A DNA stretch of 27,648 bases from NCBI GenBank assembly GCA_005879435.1, contig VBKX01000002.1, forward strand, positions 1-27,648. Reading direction: 5' to 3'. The notes beneath the pieces were generated by a model. The model saw nothing but the letters and a program-made list of their open reading frames with translations. It was not told the DNA's origin and searched no databases. Source of the DNA: Deltaproteobacteria bacterium. GTDB lineage: Bacteria > Desulfobacterota > Binatia > UBA9968. This document shows, piece after piece, positions 1 to 7,970 of this stretch (position 1 is its first letter; each line of letters begins with the position of its first letter). The translations under genes were made by a program, and so were the position numbers.

Positions 1-688
1 TATGGCCGACGTGCTGATATTGCCCGGCACCAAGCAGACGCTCGGCGATCTCCGCTGGCTCGAGCAGCGCGGCTTTGCCCGCGAGCTTTGCCGCCTAAGT
101 GCAACCGGCATCCTGATCATCGGCATCTGTGGCGGCTTTCAGATGCTCGGGATCGCCATCCGAGATCCGCACGGGATTGAGAATGATGGAGTGCCCGTCA
201 GTGAAAATGGCCTCGGTCTTCTGCCCGTACGAACCGTATTGCGCAAAGAGAAAACCGTGCGCCGCGTTCGCGGCTCCTTGCGCTACAATTTTTTTCGCGC
301 CGGTTTATCTCCGCAAGTTCCATTCGAAGGCTATGAGATCCACGTCGGTGAAACGCTCTACGAAACCGGAGCGTTTCCTCTAACCGATATCGAGCGCCAG
401 GGTGCGGCCGAACTTGTTCCCGACGGCGCCGTCAGCAAATCAGGCCGCGTCATCGGCACCTACGTTCACGGCTTCTTCGACAAGGACGATTTTCGTCATG
501 GGTTCATCCAAGCCGCGCGCGCCGCCGTCGATCTCGCGCCCGCGGCCTCGTACGTGAATGCCAACGCCGAACGCAATGCGCGCATGGATCGCCTGGCGTG
601 CCATCTCAGGAATTCGCTGAATATGAATCTGCTCAGGAGCTGGATCGCCGGTCCTTGCCGCCGCGCATCGGAGAATTGCAAAGGCTGA
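1..688 (+). CDS. cobQ: Adenosylcobyric acid synthase CobQ/CbiP, C-terminal part (5' end outside window)
   Basis: CobQ amidates four side chains (b, d, e, g) of adenosylcobyrinic acid a,c-diamide using glutamine and ATP, giving adenosylcobyric acid in the cytoplasm. The visible part is the class I glutamine amidotransferase domain. The frame is open at the window edge. The ATG at base 2 lies inside the domain and is not the true start, since the family has about 490 residues and only 228 are seen here. Counted from that ATG, the nucleophile is Cys43 in GICGGFQMLG and the catalytic His is His156 in GTYVHGFFD; the N-terminal LPGTKQT motif is also typical. The ATP-dependent synthetase domain lies upstream. 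The stop is 4 nt from the cobB start, so the two genes are probably cotranscribed. Nothing looks damaged in the visible part. Confidence 0.93.
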   Translation, partial: MADVLILPGTKQTLGDLRWLEQRGFARELCRLSATGILIIGICGGFQMLGIAIRDPHGIENDGVPVSENGLGLLPVRTVLRKEKTVRRVRGSLRYNFFRAGLSPQVPFEGYEIHVGETLYETGAFPLTDIERQGAAELVPDGAVSKSGRVIGTYVHGFFDKDDFRHGFIQAARAAVDLAPAASYVNANAERNARMDRLACHLRNSLNMNLLRSWIAGPCRRASENCKG

Positions 689-692
689 CGAC

Positions 693-2069
693 ATGCGAGC
701 TATTTCTGCATTCGTCATCGCCGGCACTCACAGCGGTGTCGGCAAGACCACCGTCAGCCTCGGCATCATGGCGGCGCTGCGGCAACGCGGCTTGAAAGTT
801 CAGCCGTTCAAGATCGGCCCCGATTTTATCGATCCCGGCTTGCACGCAAAAATTTGCCGGGTGCCGTCATACAATCTTGACGGTTGGATGCTGTCGGAAG
901 ATTACAATCGTCGCTCGTTCCAGAACCACGCGCAGAACAAAGACGTCACCATCGTCGAGGGCATGATGGGGCTTTACGACGGCCGGAGCGGCGGCACAGA
1001 AGAAGGCAGCACGGCGCAAATGGCGAAACAGCTGCGGCTGCCGGTTATTCTGGTCGTCGACGCCGCGGCGATGGCGCGCAGCGCCGCCGCCATGATTCTC
1101 GGTTATCGCCGCTTCGATCCGAGCGTCCGTCTGATCGGCGGCATCTTCAACCGCGTCGCAGGAACCGGTCATTCCCAATATCTCAGAGAGGCTCTCCGAT
1201 CACTGCCGGGACTCACGTGTTTCGGCGCAATCCCGATCGACGATCGCGTGAAGATTCCGGAGCGCCACCTCGGTTTGACCGTCGCCCAGGAACGCTTTCT
1301 TACCCATCGATTTATCAACCGGCTTGGCCGGCTGATCGCAGAGCATGTCGACTTGGACCGTTTGCTGGCGCGCGCGCGAAGCAAGATGGCCGCGCCGGTT
1401 GCATCCCCGCGGACAAAAGCGCCGACTGACAAAGTGCCGATTGCCGTCGCGAGCGATCAAGCCTTTTGTTTTTATTATCCGGATAACCTGGAGCTATTGC
1501 GCAACGCCGGAGCGCAGATCAAAAACTTCAGTCCGATCCGCGATCGCCGCCTTCCTGCCGGAGTGAAAGGTATCTACCTCGGCGGCGGCTATCCGGAGCT
1601 TTATGCACGGGAACTCGCGCGCAATCGCCCGTTGCGAGTGGCGATCCGGGATTTCATTGAAGCCGGCGGTCCGGTTTACGCCGAGTGCGGCGGTCTCATG
1701 TATCTTGCGGCGACGTTGACCGACTGTGCAGCGCGGCAATATCCGATGGTCGGCGCCTATCCGTTCAAGACCCGTATGCTGCCGCGCTTAAGAGCGCTCG
1801 GCTATTGCGAAGTCCTGACCAGAAAGAAAACCTTTGCCGCTCCGGGCAAAAAAATCCGCGGCCACGAATTTCACCATTCCGAGATCTACGGTTCCAAAGG
1901 CTCACGGGAGCTCGATACGGCTTATCTTGTTAAAGGAACGCATGGGACAACGCCGTGCGCAGGCTTTCGTTACCGGAATTATGTGGCCGGTTACGTGCAC
2001 TTGCATTTCGGCTCCAATCCGGAGTTTGCTGAAAGTTTCGTTACCGCATGTCGAGACGTCGAGTCATAA
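693..2069 (+). CDS. cobB: Cobyrinic acid a,c-diamide synthase CobB/CbiA
   Basis: This enzyme amidates the a and c carboxylates of cobyrinic acid (or its cobalt form) using ATP and glutamine, just before adenosylation and CobQ. The 458 residues match the family length. The N-terminal P-loop GTHSGVGKTT is at residues 11-20, followed by the family segment KIGPDFIDPGLH. The C-terminal amidotransferase domain (about 250-445) has LGGGYPE, the nucleophile Cys332 in YAECGGLMYLA, and the His region GYVHLHF around residues 433-439. Start at the ATG 4 nt after the cobQ stop. The sequence carries no marker separating the aerobic (hydrogenobyrinate) from the anaerobic (CbiA) substrate. The CbiB/CbiZ context and absence of cobN/S/T chelatase genes here lean weakly to CbiA. 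Confidence 0.95.
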   Translation: MRAISAFVIAGTHSGVGKTTVSLGIMAALRQRGLKVQPFKIGPDFIDPGLHAKICRVPSYNLDGWMLSEDYNRRSFQNHAQNKDVTIVEGMMGLYDGRSGGTEEGSTAQMAKQLRLPVILVVDAAAMARSAAAMILGYRRFDPSVRLIGGIFNRVAGTGHSQYLREALRSLPGLTCFGAIPIDDRVKIPERHLGLTVAQERFLTHRFINRLGRLIAEHVDLDRLLARARSKMAAPVASPRTKAPTDKVPIAVASDQAFCFYYPDNLELLRNAGAQIKNFSPIRDRRLPAGVKGIYLGGGYPELYARELARNRPLRVAIRDFIEAGGPVYAECGGLMYLAATLTDCAARQYPMVGAYPFKTRMLPRLRALGYCEVLTRKKTFAAPGKKIRGHEFHHSEIYGSKGSRELDTAYLVKGTHGTTPCAGFRYRNYVAGYVHLHFGSNPEFAESFVTACRDVES

Positions 2070-2091
2070 CGTCACTGCGGAAGTATCGACC

Positions 2092-2763
2092 ATGAATCGA
2101 CCTTTTATTGTCCGATACGAGCAGGATGCCTTGATCGTGAGTTTCCCCGCGCCGGCTCGCGTCTTAAGCTGGGCTGTTCTCAACGGCGGCTTTTGTCACG
2201 CCGATCACATCATCAATCACCATGTCAGCGGCGACGATCGATGGTTCTGCGCCGAACCGGAGCGATGGCTGGAAGAATCGGCTTCACGACTGGGGCTCCA
2301 AGGCACCATCGTCGCACTAGCGAGTGCTGTAGAGATGAAAAAGCTTGTCGAAGTTTCTTTATCCGCCGGCGGCAACGGTGTCACCTGCTTTGCGACTGTC
2401 GGCTGCAGCAATGCGCTTTCGGTCGGCGATCCCGCATCGGTGGCCATCGAACAAACAGCGCCATCGCCGCTCCACACCATCAATATGATAATCGTGGTTC
2501 AACCGGGCATCAGCGACGAAGCCTTGGTGGAAGCGATTCAGATCGCCACCGAAGGCCGCGTGCGCGCGCTCTATGAGGCGGGCACCTGGAGTTCGCTGTC
2601 CGATCTCGCCGCCACTGGTACGGGCACCGATTGCATTGCCGTGGTTTCTCTCGGCGCCGAACGCGAGCGCTACTGCGGCAAGCATACTGAGCTTGGCGAA
2701 TTGATCGCCCGGGCGGCGTATATCGCTGTTAAAAAAGGAATAGCAGCAACCTTTCATCCGTAG
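2092..2763 (+). CDS. cbiZ: Adenosylcobinamide amidohydrolase CbiZ
   Basis: CbiZ cuts the amide bond joining aminopropanol to the corrin ring of adenosylcobinamide, giving adenosylcobyric acid. It lets cells recycle imported cobinamides or remodel foreign corrinoids through CbiB. The 223 residues show the family pattern: an early conserved block LSWAVLNGGF, ATVGCSNALSVGD near the middle (~96-108), TINMIIVV, an EAIQIATEGRVRAL helix, and a C-terminal GTGTDCIAVVS then GKHTELGELIARAAY. The ATG at 2092 was chosen because family similarity begins there; the same frame is open further upstream only because it shadows cobB. It follows the cobB stop by 22 nt. CbiZ was first described in archaea, and many bacteria carry it near B12-uptake genes, as here with btuFCD. 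It coexists with CobU, the alternative cobinamide salvage enzyme. Confidence 0.88.
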   Translation: MNRPFIVRYEQDALIVSFPAPARVLSWAVLNGGFCHADHIINHHVSGDDRWFCAEPERWLEESASRLGLQGTIVALASAVEMKKLVEVSLSAGGNGVTCFATVGCSNALSVGDPASVAIEQTAPSPLHTINMIIVVQPGISDEALVEAIQIATEGRVRALYEAGTWSSLSDLAATGTGTDCIAVVSLGAERERYCGKHTELGELIARAAYIAVKKGIAATFHP

Positions 2764-2774
2764 AATTTGTCTTT

Positions 2775-3690
2775 ATGGATTCACAAGTTTTTTCGGATTC
2801 ATCGGCCGCGCTCCTGATCAGCGCGTTTCTTTTGGATCTAGCCGTCGGCGATCCACACTGGTTGCCACACCCGGTCGTCTTCATGGGTAAATTTATTTAC
2901 TATGGCGAGTCGTGGCTGCGCAGCGGCCGTGCGCGCTGCGCCTTTCTCGCCGGCATGGCGCTATCACTGTCGTTAATCGCTCTATCGGCCGCCGCGGCAT
3001 GGGCGCTCATTGCTCTGATTATCTTGTTGCCTCGATGGCTTTCATTCATCGCCAAGACTGATCGAGGCCCCGCTGCAAGGCGGCGATCTCAATGCTGCCC
3101 GCGAAAAACTCTCGCACATCGTTGGGCGTGACACAGCTCATTTGAATCAAGACAAAGTCCTGCGCGCCAGCCTCGAATCTTTGTCGGAAAGCACTTGCGA
3201 CGGCATCGTGGCGCCGCTCTTCTACCTCCTCCCCGGCGGTGTCCCGTTGGCGATGGCCTATAAAGCGGTCAGTACACTGGACTCAATGATCGGATACCGA
3301 ACCGAAGAGTATTTTTATTTTGGTAAGTTCGCCGCGCGCCTGGACGACGCGATGAATTTTATCCCGGCGCGACTCACCGCTCTGTTCATCGTCATCGCCA
3401 CGCTGGCGCTGCGTCTGAATCCAGCGCGCGCTTTGCGCGTCGCATGGCGCGACCACGCCAATCACCTGAGCCCCAATGCGGGCTATCCCGAGGCGGCACT
3501 GGCGGGCGCGTTCGGCATTCGTCTCGGCGGCCCGAGCATTTATTTCGGCAAAGGAGTCCATAAGCCTTACCTGGGCGACGACTCGACACCGGTCAAAATC
3601 GAAATGCTAAAGGAGGGACGGATCTTATGTCTAGTCACGGCAACGCTCTCGCTCGCGACTTTCGTCCTGCTGGCGATAGCGCGCGGCTAG
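2775..3690 (+). pseudogene. cbiB: Adenosylcobinamide-phosphate synthase CbiB/CobD, broken by an internal deletion with frameshift
   Basis: CbiB is an inner-membrane enzyme that joins adenosylcobyric acid to (R)-1-amino-2-propanol phosphate. The N-terminal part (2775 to about 3060) has the start motif DLAVGDPHWLPHPVVFMGK and two hydrophobic segments. The frame then runs into nonsense ending at 3131. Homology resumes in another frame from about 3064 (EAPLQGGDLNAAREKLSHIVGRDT), through APLFYLLPGG, YKAVSTLDSMIGY and ARLDDAMNFIPARL to the stop at 3690. From the tryptophan coded at 3036 to the PLQGGDL block there are about 11 residues; Salmonella CbiB, from memory, has about 29. So about 18-20 residues (including the conserved A-x-RSL helix) are missing as well as the frame. 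A simple one-base error cannot explain this. The STLDSM segment is usually NTLDSM. As read, no full enzyme can be made. Confidence 0.88.
3610..3617 (+). promoter_or_regulatory. Strong ribosome binding site deciding the cobD/cobC start
   Basis: The run aaggaggg lies 9 nt before the ATG at 3627, inside the end of cbiB. It supports 3627 rather than a later start, although this gives the protein an N-terminal extension of about 28 residues before the family's usual THGGDV beginning and makes the gene overlap cbiB by 64 nt. Confidence 0.6.
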
Positions 3691-4778
3691 CACCGCGCCT
3701 CGACAGAACTCACGGCGGTGATGTTGAGCGGTGGGCGCGCAGCGCCGGTATCAAAGCTAGGGAGCTTCTCGATTTCAGCGCCAGCATCAATCCGTTGGGA
3801 CCGCCACCTTCAGCGCGTAGAGCTTTTGTGAAAAGCTATGGCGAAATCTCACACTATCCCGACCCCTATGGTGAACAACTCAAGGCAGCTTTGGCGGACC
3901 ACCATGGGATGAGCTCGGCGGAAGTGCTGCTCGGCAACGGTTCGACCCAACTCATCTATTTATTGTCCGCTGCACTGCGGCCGCGCAAAGCGTTGGTCGT
4001 CGCTCCGGCATTTTCCGAATATGCCAATGCTCTGACGCTCATCGGCACCAAGGTCGCTTCGTTCGATCTTTCCACCAATGATGGTTTTCAATTCTCAACG
4101 GAGCGGTTACTCGCGGTTTGGGATAAAGATTGCGACATCGCCTTTCTCGCCACGCCCAACAGTGTCACGGGACAGATGATTCCAAAAGCCGAAATTGAAA
4201 AGGTCGCGCACATCGCTTTGACAAGAAAAACTATGGTCGTCGTCGATGAAGCTTTTATCGACTTCGCCGAGGCGGAATCGATCAAAGCGCTGGTGCGGCA
4301 TAATTCCTCTCTAATAATTTTGCGATCGCTTACAAAGTACTATGCCCTGCCGGGACTTCGGCTCGGCTATTTGCTCGGCGACGCCGGCAGAGTCGTCGAC
4401 CTCGAGACTTATCAGGAACCCTGGTCCATCAATGGCCCGGCTTTGAATGTGGCGCTGGCGTGCCTTAAGGACTCGAGGTTCGTGACAAAGACCGAGCGTT
4501 GGTTGGAACGGGAAAGAAAGTTTTTATTGGAGCGTCTTACGGCGCTCGAGGGATTGCATCCCCTGGCATCGAGAACCAACTTTTTGCTCGTCAAGATCGA
4601 GCGCAGCCACGGCGACGCCCTTCAGCTTCGTTCGTTTCTCCTGCAGAGAAGTATACTCATCCGCGCCTGTGATACCTTTGGCCTCGGAGTCAACTATTTT
4701 CGCATCGCGATCAAACGGCGAAAAGACAACCAACGGCTCCTGGCGGCGCTTACCGAATGGACGTCATTGATCGGATAG
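3627..4778 (+). CDS. cobD: L-threonine-O-3-phosphate decarboxylase (CobD/CobC, PLP-dependent)
   Basis: This class I/II aminotransferase-fold enzyme decarboxylates L-threonine phosphate to (R)-1-amino-2-propanol phosphate, the linker that CbiB attaches to cobyric acid. It has 383 residues. The family N-terminus THGGDV begins near residue 28, followed by DFSASINPLGPP. Substrate and cofactor motifs include LGNGSTQLIYLL, ATPNSVTG and VVVDEAFIDF. The Schiff-base lysine is Lys237 in SLTKYYALPGLRLGYLLG. The C-terminal NFLLVKI and RACDTFGLGVNYFRIAI are typical. The first 27 residues are not conserved and overlap cbiB by 64 nt, but a good Shine-Dalgarno precedes this ATG. The gene name is cobD in Salmonella and cobC in Pseudomonas. 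The reading frame is intact, unlike both neighbours in the same pathway step (cbiB) and two genes on (cobT). Confidence 0.92.
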   Translation: MSSHGNALARDFRPAGDSARLAPRLDRTHGGDVERWARSAGIKARELLDFSASINPLGPPPSARRAFVKSYGEISHYPDPYGEQLKAALADHHGMSSAEVLLGNGSTQLIYLLSAALRPRKALVVAPAFSEYANALTLIGTKVASFDLSTNDGFQFSTERLLAVWDKDCDIAFLATPNSVTGQMIPKAEIEKVAHIALTRKTMVVVDEAFIDFAEAESIKALVRHNSSLIILRSLTKYYALPGLRLGYLLGDAGRVVDLETYQEPWSINGPALNVALACLKDSRFVTKTERWLERERKFLLERLTALEGLHPLASRTNFLLVKIERSHGDALQLRSFLLQRSILIRACDTFGLGVNYFRIAIKRRKDNQRLLAALTEWTSLIG

Positions 4779-4782
4779 TGGC

Positions 4783-5319
4783 ATGGCCAAGCAAATCATT
4801 TTAGTTACCGGCGGCGCGCGTTCGGGAAAAAGCAAGTATGCCGAGCAACGCGCCGCGGCACTCGGCCGCCGGCGACTCTATGTCGCCACGGCCGAAGCCA
4901 AAGACGAAGAAATGGCACAACGTATAGCCGAACATAAAAGGCGGCGCGGCGACGAGTGGACTACCATTGAGGAAGCTGTGGAATTGTCCGGGGCGCTGCT
5001 GGCGCAGCGCGGTCGGACGGACTGCGCGCTGGTGGATTGTTTAACCCTTTGGCTGAGCAATCTTCTGCTCCGGCGCGATACAAAATATGCGGAGGAAAAA
5101 ATCGAAGAATTGCTGAAGATGCTGCCGCGGCTTGATTTTCATATCGTTCTTGTCACCAACGAAGTCGGTTGGGGAATCGTGCCGGACAATCCGCTGGGCC
5201 GTCAATTTCGTGACCTCGCGGGCTGGGCCAATCAGCGGATTGCCGCGGCAGCCAACGAAATCGTCCTCTTGGTGGCCGGCATGCCAATGATCGTAAAGAA
5301 GGGAAAGGCATGTCTCTAG
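4783..5319 (+). CDS. cobU: Adenosylcobinamide kinase / adenosylcobinamide-phosphate guanylyltransferase CobU
   Basis: CobU phosphorylates adenosylcobinamide and then transfers GMP from GTP to give adenosyl-GDP-cobinamide, the substrate of CobS. Length is 178 residues, as usual. The P-loop GGARSGKS is at residues 10-17. His51 in AEHKRRRGDEW is at the position of the guanylylated histidine of the family. Further motifs are DCLTLWLSNLL, VTNEVGWGIVP and GRQFRDLAGWANQRIAAAA, ending with a VLLVAGMPM segment. The start is 4 nt after the cobD stop, and the end overlaps the cobT start by 10 nt, so translation of the pair is probably coupled. No odd features. Confidence 0.94.
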   Translation: MAKQIILVTGGARSGKSKYAEQRAAALGRRRLYVATAEAKDEEMAQRIAEHKRRRGDEWTTIEEAVELSGALLAQRGRTDCALVDCLTLWLSNLLLRRDTKYAEEKIEELLKMLPRLDFHIVLVTNEVGWGIVPDNPLGRQFRDLAGWANQRIAAAANEIVLLVAGMPMIVKKGKACL

Positions 5320-6334
5320 ACGAGACGTTAAAACAAATTCGGCCGCTGGATCGTTCTGTCGAAAGCGCCGCGCAGGAGCGACTTGATTCCCTAACCAAGC
5401 CGCAGGGAAGCCTGGGAAAGTTGGAAGAGCTGGCGCGGCGCATCGCCGTCATTCAGGGAAAAGTTCCGCCACGGCTCGGGCGAAAGCTGCTCTTCGTTTT
5501 CGCCGCGGACCACGGCATCACAGAGGAAGGCGTGAGCGCCTACCCTAAAGACACGGCGGCGCGGCGATTACCGTTTTGGCGCGTCATCACGGCGTCGACA
5601 CCGAGGTTGTCGATGTCGGCGTCGATCATGAATTCGCCGAGCCGCGCGGCTTGCGTAACTGCAAGGTGCGCCGCGGCACGGCGAACTTCGCGCGCGGACC
5701 AGCGATGACACGCGATGAGGCGATACGCTCTGTGGAGCTGGGCGTTGAGCTTGTTAAAGAAGCGGCTGCGAAGAATCCTTTTCTGCTCGGCGCCGGCGAC
5801 ATGGGCATAGGCAACACCAGCAGCGCCGCAGCCGTTCTCTGCGCTCTGACTGGCGCCGCGCCCACCGACGCGGCCGGCCGAGGCACGGGCATCGACGATG
5901 CGACTCTAAAAATAAAAATCGCGGCGATCCAAAAGGGTCTCGATGTAAATCAACCCGATGCCAATGATCCCATCGACGTTCTCGCCAAGGTTGGCGGCTT
6001 GGAGATCGGCGCCATAACGGGAGTTATTTTAGGCGCGGCAGCATTCCGCATCCCAATGGTGCTCGATGGCTTCATATCCGGCGCTGCGGCGCTGCTCGCG
6101 CAAAGATTTAATCCGCTCGTCCGAGATATTCTCTTTGCCTCGCACCTTTCCGCAGAAAGCGGTCATCGGTTGATGCTCGACCTGCTTAAGCTCGCGCCTG
6201 TCCTCGATCTGCAGTTGCGTCTCGGCGAGGGAACTGGCGCTTGTCTGCTCATGGGCATGATCGAAGCATCGGTAAAAATCATCGGTGAGATGGCAACCTT
6301 TAAATCGGCCGGCGTGAAAGAAAAGATTTCGTGA
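5310..6334 (+). pseudogene. cobT: Nicotinate-nucleotide:dimethylbenzimidazole phosphoribosyltransferase CobT, broken by a short deletion with frameshift
   Basis: CobT makes alpha-ribazole phosphate from the lower-ligand base and nicotinate mononucleotide. The N-terminal part from 5310 shows LTKPQGSLGKLEELA and FAADHGITEEGVSAYPK, then loses homology at about 5550. In another frame, from about 5555, homology resumes at once as GGAAITVLARHHG and runs on through AMTRDEAI, GDMGIGNTSSAAAV and GRGTGIDD. It includes the segment with the catalytic glutamate, LRLGEGTGACL, and stops at 6334. The family has about 12 residues between the proline-lysine pair and the GGAA/GTTG block (VTAxxxxxxxx); here only 5 nt lie between, so about 31 nt are missing. 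The joint sits in a GGCG-rich repeat. The start overlaps cobU by 10 nt and the end overlaps the cobS GTG by 4 nt. Confidence 0.9.
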
Positions 6335-7062
6335 GCTCTTTTTTCGCCGCGCTGCAGTTCTTGACCATTATTCCATGGCCTGGGCGCGCGGAGCGTTCAG
6401 CGGATGAATTAGGACGAGCTACGATTTTCTTTCCTGTGATCGGCTTCTTGCTGGGCCTGATCCTAGTGTTGATAAATGTCCCGTTGACGTCGTTTGCCAG
6501 CCCGGCGCTCTCGAGTGTGGCGCTCGTGACCCTACTGGCCTTGTTGACACGCGGCCTGCACTTGGACGGCCTAGGCGATACTTTCGATGGCCTAGGCGCC
6601 GGCGGCGACCGTGAACGTATGCTCCGAATCATGGACGACAGCCACACCGGAGCATTTGGTCTGATCGCCATTGTTTTGCTGTTGTCGTTCAAAATCCACG
6701 CCATCGAGAGCATGGACAGCGAGCGCTGGCGCGCGTTGCTCGCTGCGCCGGTTCTCAGCCGTTGGGCGATGGTGCTGCTCGGCTACCGTTCCAAAGCGGC
6801 AAAGGCCGGACTGGGTTCGACTTTAATAGACCATTTGTCGACGAAGCACGTTTTCTTAGCTACGTTCGTCACACTGCTCTTGGTTGCAGCAGTTTTGCGC
6901 GGTACCGGCATTGCCATGATGGCTTGGGTCGCCGTCTTCAGCTTGGCGAGCAAGAATTATTTTCACCGCCGCTTGGGTGGTGTGACCGGCGACACTTTCG
7001 GCGCCGTTGGAGAATTGAGCGAGACCTCGGTATTCGTTTTCTTGGCTTTGGGCGCGAAATGA
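6331..7062 (+). CDS. cobS: Adenosylcobinamide-GDP ribazoletransferase (cobalamin synthase) CobS
   Basis: CobS is an inner-membrane enzyme that joins adenosyl-GDP-cobinamide to alpha-ribazole (phosphate) to complete the nucleotide loop. It has 243 residues, close to the family norm. The N-terminal AALQFLTIIPWP is characteristic. The metal-binding acidic block GLHLDGLGDTFDGLGAGG is at about residues 72-89, followed by MLRIMDDSHTGAFG. The C-terminal GGVTGDTFGAVGELSE is the second conserved acidic block. Several hydrophobic helices lie between. The start is a GTG whose last two bases form part of the cobT TGA (GTGA overlap), which points to translational coupling. The stop overlaps the btuF ATG in the same way (ATGA). 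Confidence 0.94.
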   Translation: MSSFFAALQFLTIIPWPGRAERSADELGRATIFFPVIGFLLGLILVLINVPLTSFASPALSSVALVTLLALLTRGLHLDGLGDTFDGLGAGGDRERMLRIMDDSHTGAFGLIAIVLLLSFKIHAIESMDSERWRALLAAPVLSRWAMVLLGYRSKAAKAGLGSTLIDHLSTKHVFLATFVTLLLVAAVLRGTGIAMMAWVAVFSLASKNYFHRRLGGVTGDTFGAVGELSETSVFVFLALGAK

Positions 7063-7970
7063 AATATTGGCAACGGATAATTGCCGTCTATTTACTTATC
7101 GCAAGCTTATTCGTCTTGTGCAATTTCGATCTTCTCGCGCAAGCCGCATCCGAGCCACGCTCGCAGAGAATTGTTTCCCTCGCGCCCAGTGTGACCGAGA
7201 CCTTATTTGCGTTGGGCTTCGGCAATCGTGTGGTCGGCGTGACGACCTACTGCGATTATCCTGCCGAAGCCCGGAAACTGCCCAAGATCGGCGGCTTTAT
7301 GAATCCCAGTCTCGAAGCGATCGCCGCCAAGCGGCCGGACTTTGTGATCGGCGTCAGTAGCGCCACCGACCCGGCAAAGGCGCGAGAGATGGAACGCTTG
7401 GGTCTCAAAGTGACTCTGATTTCATTGGCCAGCGTGAACGACATTTTGACCTCCATTAAAAGCATCGCGCGCTTGTTAGGAAGCCCTGAAGCGGGCGAAA
7501 AGCTCGTCGACAAAATCACCCTCCAATTCAACCAAACAAAAAAACGCGTCGCGTCGGCGCCGCGGCGCGCTACTTTATTGGCCGTAGGGCTACGGCCTCT
7601 GGTCGTAGTCGGCGGAAAAAATTTTATCAACGAGCTGATTACTTTAGCCGGCGGCGAAAACATCGCCGGCAACGCCGATCAGCCGTGGCTCAATCTACCC
7701 GATGAGTACGTCGTGGCCAAAGCGCCGCAAGTGATCATCGAGGCCGGCATGGGATCGGAGCGCGGTGAATCCGCCGAACATTGGAGCGATCTCAAGTCCA
7801 TTCCCGCCGTGAGGGAACACCGAGTTTACGCTTATCAGTCGGACAAGATTCTCCGACCCGGACCTCGCATCGGCGAAGGTCTCGAAGAAATTGCGCGACT
7901 CGTTCACCCGGAGTGCTTCGCGGAAGCCAAACGCGGAGTGGGTAAAGGAAGTGGTTGTGAAGGTCCTTGA
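7059..7970 (+). CDS. btuF: Corrinoid ABC transporter periplasmic binding protein BtuF
   Basis: This protein would bind cobalamin or cobinamide in the periplasm and deliver it to BtuC. It has 303 residues. The N-terminal hydrophobic stretch with a probable signal peptidase I site after AQA near residue 29 indicates export. The mature part begins with RIVSLAPSVTETLFALGFGNRVVGVTTYCDYP, the usual start of the TroA/BtuF fold. It continues with a family helix (PSLEAIAAKRPDFVIG) and a C-terminal lobe with VVGGKNFINELITLAGGENIAG. The ATG overlaps the cobS stop by 4 nt. B12 specificity rests on the operon context, because siderophore-binding proteins share the fold. The end overlaps the likely btuC start by 14 nt. 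Confidence 0.87.
   Translation: MKYWQRIIAVYLLIASLFVLCNFDLLAQAASEPRSQRIVSLAPSVTETLFALGFGNRVVGVTTYCDYPAEARKLPKIGGFMNPSLEAIAAKRPDFVIGVSSATDPAKAREMERLGLKVTLISLASVNDILTSIKSIARLLGSPEAGEKLVDKITLQFNQTKKRVASAPRRATLLAVGLRPLVVVGGKNFINELITLAGGENIAGNADQPWLNLPDEYVVAKAPQVIIEAGMGSERGESAEHWSDLKSIPAVREHRVYAYQSDKILRPGPRIGEGLEEIARLVHPECFAEAKRGVGKGSGCEGP

Noticed and set aside
1..30. ATG at base 2 as the cobQ start
   Set aside because: It lies within the amidotransferase domain; the family has a further 250 or more residues upstream.
884..1429. Arginine-rich frame inside cobB
   Set aside because: A shadow of the cobB codons in another frame, with no homology or ribosome site.
2775..3690. Programmed frameshifting or translational bypassing as an explanation for the split genes
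   Set aside because: These mechanisms skip or shift over bases that are present; here conserved residues are absent from all frames at each joint. No slippery heptamer was needed to explain them, and unrelated genes are affected alike.
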